Shown: one piece after another, positions 1 to 4,196 of the stretch
How positions within the stretch are numbered: the stretch's first letter is position 1
How the letters are laid out: each line of letters starts with the position of its first letter
Assembly: GCA_964652155.1 (NCBI GenBank)
Contig: CAZZBK010000238.1
Coordinates: 1 to 5,335 of the forward strand
DNA: 5,335 nt
Origin: CAZZBK01 sp964652155
GTDB taxonomy: Bacteria; Planctomycetota; Planctomycetia; Pirellulales; PNKZ01
Reading direction: 5' to 3'
Program-made: the position numbers and the translations under genes
The notes under the pieces: model-generated
What the model saw: only the letters and a program-made list of their open reading frames with translations
Databases searched by the model: none
Told to the model about the DNA's origin: nothing

Positions 1-658
1 CGAGATCAACCGCACGCCCCCCAAAACCCAAGCCGCGCTCTTGCAGGCGATGCAGGAACGCGAGGTGACCGTGGGGCAAACGACCTACGTGCTCCCCGAG
101 CCGTTCTTCACCATCGCGACGCAGAACCCCATCGAGCAAGAAGGGACCTATCCGCTGCCCGAAGCTCAGCTCGACCGGTTCATGTTCAATATCAAGGTGG
201 GCTACCCGAGCGCCGACGAAGAAGAACGGATCCTGGCCTCGACGACGCGCGGCGAGAAACCCGAGGTGCGCAAAGTGCTCTCCGGTCGAGCGATCCTCAA
301 TTTGCAAAAGCTGGTCAACTCGGTGGCGGTCAGCGAGTACGTCATTAAATATGTGTCACGGCTGGTCCGCTCGACCCGGCCAAAAGACGACGCGGCGCCG
401 CCATTTGTTCGCGAGCTGGTCGACTGGGGCGCCGGGCCGCGTGCCGGTCAGTTCTTGATACTCGGCGGCAAGGCGCTGGCCGCGATGGATGCCCGCTACT
501 CGGTGGCGATCGACGACATCAAGAAGTGTGCCGTCCCCGTGCTGCGTCATCGCGTGAGCACGAACTTTCAGGCCCAGGCCGAGGGCATGAGCAACGAAGA
601 CATCATACGCCGGCTGCTCAAAGAGCTGCCGACTCCGGAAATACCCAAATATGAGTGA
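1..658 (+). CDS. MoxR-family AAA+ ATPase, C-terminal part (5' end outside window)
   Basis: The product is an AAA+ ATPase of the MoxR group, cytosolic chaperone-like ATPases that usually act with a VWA-domain partner. The reading frame is already open at base 2 and begins EINRTPPKTQAALLQAM, the end of the Walker B motif and the following helix, so the ATG at 41 is internal and the P-loop lies upstream of the window. Visible AAA+ landmarks are sensor 1 in IATQNP (about 113–130), the EGTYPLPEAQLDRF stretch with the arginine-finger region (Arg codon 176–178), and sensor 2 in WGAGPRAGQ (Arg codon 440–442). The rest is the helical lid typical of MoxR. It ends at TGA 656–658 after PEIPKYE. About 218 residues are present, roughly the last two thirds of a usual 320–340-residue protein. 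A DUF58 gene follows 89 bases downstream on the same strand, the standard MoxR neighbourhood. Family assignment is very secure; the cellular substrate is unknown. Confidence 0.95.
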   Translation, partial: EINRTPPKTQAALLQAMQEREVTVGQTTYVLPEPFFTIATQNPIEQEGTYPLPEAQLDRFMFNIKVGYPSADEEERILASTTRGEKPEVRKVLSGRAILNLQKLVNSVAVSEYVIKYVSRLVRSTRPKDDAAPPFVRELVDWGAGPRAGQFLILGGKALAAMDARYSVAIDDIKKCAVPVLRHRVSTNFQAQAEGMSNEDIIRRLLKELPTPEIPKYE

Positions 659-742
659 TAAGTGCGAAGTGCTAAGTGATAAATTCCAGAACGCTGACCC
701 GGTTGTCTTCATTTATCACTTAGCATTTAGCACTTAGCACTT
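658..742. repeat. Heptamer-built inverted repeat between moxR and the DUF58 gene
   Basis: The spacer consists of 7-base units. The right arm reads CACTTAG (717–723), CATTTAG (724–730), CACTTAG (731–737), CACTT (738–742). The left arm carries the same unit in reverse: ATAAGTG (658–664), CGAAGTG (665–671), CTAAGTG (672–678). The innermost 15 bases of each arm (670–684 and 711–725) are perfectly complementary. Extended to 658–684 against 711–737, 24 of 27 positions pair without bulges, around a 26-base loop (685–710). The left arm touches the last base of the moxR stop codon, and the right arm ends five bases before the DUF58 ATG. In RNA this would form a long hairpin over the site where ribosomes start on DUF58. 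The region is visibly AT-richer than the genes around it. There is no T tract, so it does not look like a simple intrinsic terminator. Its role is unknown. Confidence 0.85.
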
Positions 743-747
743 CTTCC

Positions 748-1641
748 ATGCCCGCCGAGCAATATCTCAAACCCGAGGTCATTCGCCAGATCGCGCGACT
801 CGATCTGCGAGCGCAATTCATTGTCAAAGGCTTCATGCACGGCCTGCACGCCAGCCCGTTCCACGGCTTCTCGGTCGAATTCAGTGAGCATCGCAAGTAC
901 ACGAGCGGCGACAACCCGCAAGACATCGATTGGCTCGTGTACGCCAAGACCGACAAGTACTACATCAAGAAATTCGAGTCCGAGACGAACATCACCGGGC
1001 TGCTCGCGATGGATCTGAGCCGCTCGATGGGCTACACCTATCGCCAACAGCTCACCAAGTTCGATTACTCCATCTGCCTCGCCGCGGCACTGTGCTACCT
1101 GATGATCCACCAGCAGGATCCCGTCGGGCTGGTCACGTTCGACGAGCGGATTCGCAACAGCCTGCCGCCACGCTCCAAGCGAACGCAGTTAGGCAACGTG
1201 CTCGCACTGCTTAGCCGCCTGAAGCCGCAAGGCACGACCGACGTGGGCAAGAGCCTCGAACAGATCGCCGCGATGCTGCGACATCGCACGCTCGTGATGG
1301 TGTTCTCCGATTTGCTCGGCGAGCCGGAACCGATTCTCAAGGCCTTGCGCCGCTTACGACACAGCGGTCACGACGTGATCGTGTTTCATGTACTCGACGA
1401 GGCCGAGGTCAAATTCCCCTTCGACGGTTTGGTGGAGCTTGAGGAGCCCGAGACCAACGAGAAGCTGCTGGTCGACGCCGACGGGTATAAGTCGGCGTAC
1501 CTCGACGAGGTCCGCAAGTTTTGCGAGGAGTATCGACGCGAGTTTCAGCAGTGCGGCATCGACTACGTGGGGCTCGACACGAGCATGCAATTCGATCGCG
1601 CGCTGGTCGGCTATCTGCACAGCCGACAGGCGAAGGGGTGA
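748..1641 (+). CDS. DUF58 domain protein (VWA-like fold), MoxR partner
   Basis: This is a 297-residue DUF58 protein, complete and of usual length for the soluble class that sits directly after MoxR. The family signature is GDNPQDIDW (about residues 54–62) followed by FESETN (76–81). The following VWA-like domain has an intact metal-ion-dependent adhesion motif: DLSRS (D89, S91, S93), the TTD segment (T163–D165) and the FSD strand end (S187, D188). No signal peptide or membrane segment is visible, so it is probably cytosolic. In the known family, MoxR with DUF58 or VWA proteins is linked to maturation of metalloproteins, envelope integrity and stress tolerance; the exact client here is unknown. 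ATG 748 is the only reasonable start, because an in-frame TAG lies at 721–723. No Shine-Dalgarno sequence precedes it; the bases just upstream are CTTCTTCC, next to the heptamer hairpin. The gene is probably co-transcribed with moxR. It is followed by a convergent gene, so the operon ends here. Confidence 0.95.
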   Translation: MPAEQYLKPEVIRQIARLDLRAQFIVKGFMHGLHASPFHGFSVEFSEHRKYTSGDNPQDIDWLVYAKTDKYYIKKFESETNITGLLAMDLSRSMGYTYRQQLTKFDYSICLAAALCYLMIHQQDPVGLVTFDERIRNSLPPRSKRTQLGNVLALLSRLKPQGTTDVGKSLEQIAAMLRHRTLVMVFSDLLGEPEPILKALRRLRHSGHDVIVFHVLDEAEVKFPFDGLVELEEPETNEKLLVDADGYKSAYLDEVRKFCEEYRREFQQCGIDYVGLDTSMQFDRALVGYLHSRQAKG

Positions 1642-1671
1642 GGAGAGGGGTGAGGTGCGTGGTGTGTGGGG
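1635..1671 (+). repeat. G-rich direct repeat at the end of the DUF58 gene
   Basis: The 9-mer GGGGTGAGG occurs at 1635–1643 and again at 1647–1655, a 12-base period. The first copy contains the DUF58 stop codon. A third GGGG run lies at 1668–1671, with further GG pairs between. The gap between the convergent DUF58 and DinB-family genes (1642–1684) holds this and nothing else I can recognise: no hairpin terminator and no T tract. A G-quadruplex is conceivable but unproven. Confidence 0.55.
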
Positions 1672-1684
1672 CGAGGATTAAGCC

Positions 1685-2179
1685 TCACTTGCTCTGGGCC
1701 GCGCGGTACAAGTTGAGCGTGATATGGGCCTGCCCCTGATGATGGGCTTCGTGCCAGGCGAGAATCGAGAGCACGTCGCGAATCGTGAGCTTGCGCGCGG
1801 CAAGCGCCGCGGGGATCTCGCCCAAGCGGTCGTCACCAAACGTCCGCAGCGTGGCCACCAAATGCTCGCGCGCTGTCTTGAGCACCGCGCGAATCTCGTC
1901 GGGCGAGGGGATCACGTCGTCGGGCGTGCTCCCGCCGCGAAAGCGGGGCAGCAACTCAACAAACCCGGGCTGCAGGGGTGGCGCAAGCCGCTCGGTGGCG
2001 AACAGCTCCTCGGTGATGCCGATGTGCATGAGCTGCCAGGCGATATGAGCCCGCGCGGGGCCAGGCCGCCAGCCCAACACGGCCGTGGGGTTGGGTTCCT
2101 TTTCGATCGATTCGAGCAGCCCGAGCGTGCGGATGCGAAAGAAGTCGTACAGCGGCAACACGGCATCCACGACAGACAT
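1685..2179 (-). CDS. DinB-family (DinB_2-like) putative metal-dependent protein
   Basis: This is a 164-residue protein of the DinB/YfiT four-helix-bundle superfamily, whose members bind a divalent metal through three histidines and include thiol transferases and many proteins of unknown function. Counting from the ATG at 2179, the likely ligands are H52 in the WQLMHIG helix and H143 and H147 in the C-terminal WHEAHHQGQ helix (HxxxH spacing), followed by the usual glycine–glutamine. Length and helix order match the family. No signal peptide or membrane segment is visible. A TTG at 2194 would add five residues (MRVPT when read as a start). I prefer ATG 2179 because it is a standard start and the extension shows no family feature. 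No Shine-Dalgarno sequence is evident. The gene stands alone, convergent with DUF58 (43-base gap) and divergent from the esterase. The family name comes from a damage-inducible Bacillus gene and does not imply DNA repair; it is not the DinB DNA polymerase IV. The substrate is unknown. Confidence 0.88.
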   Translation of the reverse strand: MSVVDAVLPLYDFFRIRTLGLLESIEKEPNPTAVLGWRPGPARAHIAWQLMHIGITEELFATERLAPPLQPGFVELLPRFRGGSTPDDVIPSPDEIRAVLKTAREHLVATLRTFGDDRLGEIPAALAARKLTIRDVLSILAWHEAHHQGQAHITLNLYRAAQSK

Positions 2180-2226
2180 GGTCGGCACTCGCAATCATTG
2201 AAGCACTGAATAGTTCGATTGCTTTT

Positions 2227-2255
2227 AGACTACCGTTCTCGCTGATGCATGGCAA
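2227..2255 (-). promoter_or_regulatory. Candidate sigma-70-type promoter for the DinB-family gene
   Basis: On the minus strand, TTGCCA (2255–2250, five of six to the −35 consensus) is followed after 17 bases by TAGTCT (2232–2227), which keeps the three most conserved −10 positions. Transcription would start near 2220, about 40 bases before the ATG at 2179. The −10 match is weak, so this is a prediction only. Confidence 0.35.
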
Positions 2256-2272
2256 CGTACCGTGAGAACGGT
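2232..2272. promoter_or_regulatory. 9-bp inverted repeat overlapping the leftward promoter
   Basis: ACCGTTCTC (2232–2240) and GAGAACGGT (2264–2272) are exact reverse complements separated by 23 bases; the ATGCAT palindrome (2245–2250) lies in the spacer. The left arm sits between the proposed −10 and −35 of the DinB-family gene and the right arm just upstream of the −35, as a repressor or activator dyad might. No known operator consensus fits. Confidence 0.35.
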
Positions 2273-2293
2273 TCGTTCTGCATCCGCAACACG

Positions 2294-2385
2294 TTAGCCG
2301 CGACGCGCCAGCGGAGCGCGTAATCGATCCACTTAGAGTAACCTCGCAGCGATCATTACGCGCTCCGCTGGCGCGTCGCGGCTAA
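2294..2385. repeat. Long palindromic repeat, copy 1
   Basis: Two perfectly complementary 31-base arms (2294–2324 and 2355–2385) flank a 30-base loop. The left arm starts TTAGCCGCGACGCG and ends AGCGGAGCGCGTAAT. Pairing can continue into the loop through GATC (2326–2329) with GATC (2351–2354) after a one-base bulge. The same family recurs at 4087–4178 with different loop sequence. No target-site duplication is visible and no transposase lies in the window. It resembles REP/MITE-like intergenic palindromes. It lies upstream of the esterase promoter and downstream of nothing convergent, so a terminator role is unlikely for this copy. Confidence 0.9.
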
Positions 2386-2427
2386 GCGATCGAATGTCTA
2401 ACCGAGAACAATGAGCCAAAAACCCTC

Positions 2428-2441
2428 AAATCACCTGATTT
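2428..2441. promoter_or_regulatory. Short dyad upstream of the esterase promoter
   Basis: AAATCA-CC-TGATTT is a perfect 6-bp dyad centred about 48 bases before the predicted esterase transcription start, just upstream of the −35 region. The position suits an activator site, but a dyad this short could be chance. Confidence 0.2.
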
Positions 2442-2448
2442 CCCCACG

Positions 2449-2476
2449 CTTTTACCGCATCGATTTATGCTAGAAT
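2449..2476 (+). promoter_or_regulatory. Extended −10 promoter of the esterase gene
   Basis: TGCTAGAAT (2468–2476) is an extended −10 element: TAGAAT differs from TATAAT at one base and has TG one base upstream. The −35 region is weak (CTTTTA at 2449–2454 with 16-base spacing), as is common when the extended element is present. Transcription would start near 2483, giving a leader of about 44 bases to ATG 2527. It overlaps the ATG at 2467, so that longer start could not be transcribed from this promoter. Confidence 0.6.
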
Positions 2477-2512
2477 GGGTCGCTTCCCACTTCCAACATC
2501 TCCTGTGCCGCC

Positions 2513-2516
2513 GAGG
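2513..2516 (+). promoter_or_regulatory. Weak ribosome-binding site of the esterase gene
   Basis: GAGG lies 10 bases before the ATG at 2527. The spacing is a little long and the match short, but it is the only Shine-Dalgarno-like sequence in the leader and fits the start that also gives a signal peptide. Confidence 0.35.
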
Positions 2517-2526
2517 TACCCCGACC

Positions 2527-4062
2527 ATGATGCGTCATCTGACTCTGCTCGCTTTGCTGTTCACCGCCGCACCGGCCTGGGCCGACGTCAAGCTGCCGCC
2601 GATCTTGAGCGACCACATGGTCTTGCAGCGCGAAACGCCTGTGAACATCTGGGGCACGGCCGCGGCCGGAGAGCGTGTCAGCGTCCGCTTCGAGAAGCAA
2701 GAAAAGCAAGCGACCGCCGATAACGACGGTCGCTGGAGCGTCAAGCTCGACCCGCTCACCGCCGGTGGTCCGTTCGAGTTGACCGTCACCGGCACGAACA
2801 CGATCAAGCTCAGCGACGTGCTGGTGGGCGAGGTCTGGGTCGGGTCGGGCCAATCGAACATGGCCGGCAACGTGGGCGGCTACGCCAAGGGAGACGCGGT
2901 GCTCGAGAGCCTCGCGGCGGCATCTCCCTACGGCAAGATCCGTCTGACGAACAAAGGACCGTGGCGCGAGGCGACCGAGCCAAACGTGCGCGGCTTCTCG
3001 GCGCTGCTGTTCGCCTTCGGAGCCAAATTGCAGAAAGACCTCGACGTGCCGGTCGGACTGATGCTCGGCGCGGTCGGCGGCACGCCGTCGGGCGCGTGGC
3101 TGAGCGAAGCAGCGCTCGCGGCCGACCCCGCCTGTCAAGAGCTGATCAAGAAATACGCCGAGACCTATCCGGCGTTGCTCAAGAAGTACGAAGAGATCGA
3201 TCTGCCGGCGTTTGAAAAACTGGCCAAGGCAGCGGTCGCCGCCGGCAAGCCTGTCCCGCGCAAGCTGCCTCCGCCCAGCAAGCCAGGTACGCTCAACGAT
3301 CGTCCGGCCGGTCATTTGTACGAAGCCTTCATTCGTGGCATGCAGCCCTACACGATCCGCGGCGTGCTCTGGGATCAAGGAGAGAGCGGCACGCAGATCA
3401 ACGGCGTCGATCAGTACACGCTCATGGGCGCGCTGATCCGCGGCTGGCGGCAGGAATGGGCCCAAGGGGACTTTCCCTTCATCTACATCCAAAAGACCAG
3501 CGGTCAAGGTTGCGCGTTCGACCCCGCGAACCCCGTGACCGCGCAAGGCCAGCCCTTCACGGCCCTGCCCTCCGCGGTGCCTGGCACCAACGAAGGTCTC
3601 TACGTCGAGACCCATGTGCGGATCATGCAGTACCCCCAGACCGCAATGGCGATCAGCAGCGACTTAGGGCCCGGCGTGCATCCGACGAACAAGTCGGGCT
3701 ACGGTCACCGCGCCGCGACGGTCGCGCTGGGCATGGTGTACAAGAAGCCCCTTGAGTATTACGGCCCGCTCTACGACAAGCACACGGTCGACGGCGACAA
3801 GGTCCGCGTCTCGTTCACGCATGTCGGCCAGGGGCTCACCCAGCGGCACGGCGACAAGCTGCAAGGGTTCGCCATCGCCGGCGAGGACAAGCAGTTCCAC
3901 TGGGCCGACGCCCAGATCGACGGTTCGTCCGTCGTGCTCTCGTCACCCAAGGTCGCCAAGCCCGTCGCCGTCCGGTACGGCTGGGGGAACAATCGCACCT
4001 GGGCCAACTTCTTCAATCAAGATGGCCTGCCCGCGATCACGTTCCGCACCGATCGCTGGTAG
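2527..4062 (+). CDS. Exported sialate O-acetylesterase family protein (SGNH hydrolase)
   Basis: This 511-residue protein is a carbohydrate esterase of the sialate 9-O-acetylesterase family, which removes O-acetyl groups from sugars outside the cytoplasm. I start at ATG 2527 (ATGATG). This gives a clean signal peptide, MMRHLTLLALLFTAAPAWA, with likely cleavage before DVKLPP, whereas the upstream in-frame ATG 2467 lies inside the −10 element and adds a non-signal-like 20 residues. An N-terminal beta domain follows (SDHMVLQRETPVNIWG), then the SGNH nucleophile block VWVGSGQSNM (S110), the GAVGGTPSGAW block (182–191), GVLWDQGESG (279–288) and the C-terminal DLGPGVHPTNK with probable catalytic His (H385). 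A Lys/Ala/Pro-rich helical insertion lies at about residues 200–255. Two positions look atypical: WYQGESN is usual where WDQGESG stands, and the Asp commonly two residues before the catalytic His (DIHP) is Gly here. The gene is a lone unit bracketed by two palindromes. The true substrate could be acetylated plant or algal polysaccharide rather than sialic acid. Confidence 0.9.
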   Translation: MMRHLTLLALLFTAAPAWADVKLPPILSDHMVLQRETPVNIWGTAAAGERVSVRFEKQEKQATADNDGRWSVKLDPLTAGGPFELTVTGTNTIKLSDVLVGEVWVGSGQSNMAGNVGGYAKGDAVLESLAAASPYGKIRLTNKGPWREATEPNVRGFSALLFAFGAKLQKDLDVPVGLMLGAVGGTPSGAWLSEAALAADPACQELIKKYAETYPALLKKYEEIDLPAFEKLAKAAVAAGKPVPRKLPPPSKPGTLNDRPAGHLYEAFIRGMQPYTIRGVLWDQGESGTQINGVDQYTLMGALIRGWRQEWAQGDFPFIYIQKTSGQGCAFDPANPVTAQGQPFTALPSAVPGTNEGLYVETHVRIMQYPQTAMAISSDLGPGVHPTNKSGYGHRAATVALGMVYKKPLEYYGPLYDKHTVDGDKVRVSFTHVGQGLTQRHGDKLQGFAIAGEDKQFHWADAQIDGSSVVLSSPKVAKPVAVRYGWGNNRTWANFFNQDGLPAITFRTDRW

Positions 4063-4086
4063 TTCGCTATCGTCATAAATTAACCC

Positions 4087-4178
4087 GTTAGCCGCGACGC
4101 GCAGCGGAGCGCGTGATGATCGCAGAGAGCCTACTCGTAGCGATGAGTGTACGCGCTCCGCTGCGCGTCGCGGCTAAC
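4087..4178. repeat. Long palindromic repeat, copy 2
   Basis: Two perfectly complementary 28-base arms (4087–4114 and 4151–4178) surround a 36-base loop, which can pair further through ATCGC (4119–4123) and GCGAT (4140–4144). Arm sequence matches copy 1 (2294–2385) except that copy 1 has GCGCCAGCGG where this copy has GCGCAGCGG, and the same base is missing from the other arm as well. It starts 25 bases after the esterase stop codon and could end or protect that transcript, but no T tract follows. The downstream arm ends right before the TGA (4179–4181) that limits the YgiQ reading frame. Confidence 0.9.
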
Positions 4179-4196
4179 TGAGAACCGAGAACCCGC

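Larger units (their letters stand above)
2180..2526. other. Divergent intergenic region with promoters and a palindromic repeat
   Basis: This is the 347-base stretch between the DinB-family gene (leftward) and the esterase gene (rightward). It holds, in order, a candidate leftward promoter (2227–2255), a 9-bp dyad around it (2232–2272), a long palindrome (2294–2385), a short AAATCA/TGATTT dyad (2428–2441), an extended −10 promoter for the esterase (2468–2476), and the esterase leader with a weak ribosome-binding site. I see no convincing small gene; the frame open from 2467 through the promoter is explained by the start choice of the esterase. Confidence 0.7.

Noticed and set aside
1724..2209. 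Plus-strand open frame of 161 codons opposite the DinB-family gene
   Set aside because: The minus-strand product has the family length and the three histidines in the right places. The plus-strand product is low-complexity and unrecognisable.
2265..2279. LexA/Din-box-like AGAAC-N5-GTTCT upstream of the DinB-family gene
   Set aside because: The Gram-positive SOS box has CGAAC-N4-GTTCG. Here the spacing is five and the outer bases differ, and the DinB-family name alone is no evidence for SOS control.
2294..2385. CRISPR repeat or insertion-sequence end
   Set aside because: There is no regular repeat–spacer array, no cas gene, no transposase and no target duplication. The unit is a self-contained palindrome.
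2470..3615. Long open frame of 381 codons on the minus strand inside the esterase gene
   Set aside because: It is antisense to a gene with clear family motifs and a signal peptide. Its product is Arg/Gly-rich with no recognisable domain, as expected for the antisense frames of GC-rich genes.
4087..4178. Intrinsic transcription terminator after the esterase
   Set aside because: The stem is strong and well placed, but no T tract follows and the same palindrome occurs upstream of a promoter. I therefore call it a repeat that might also help end transcription.
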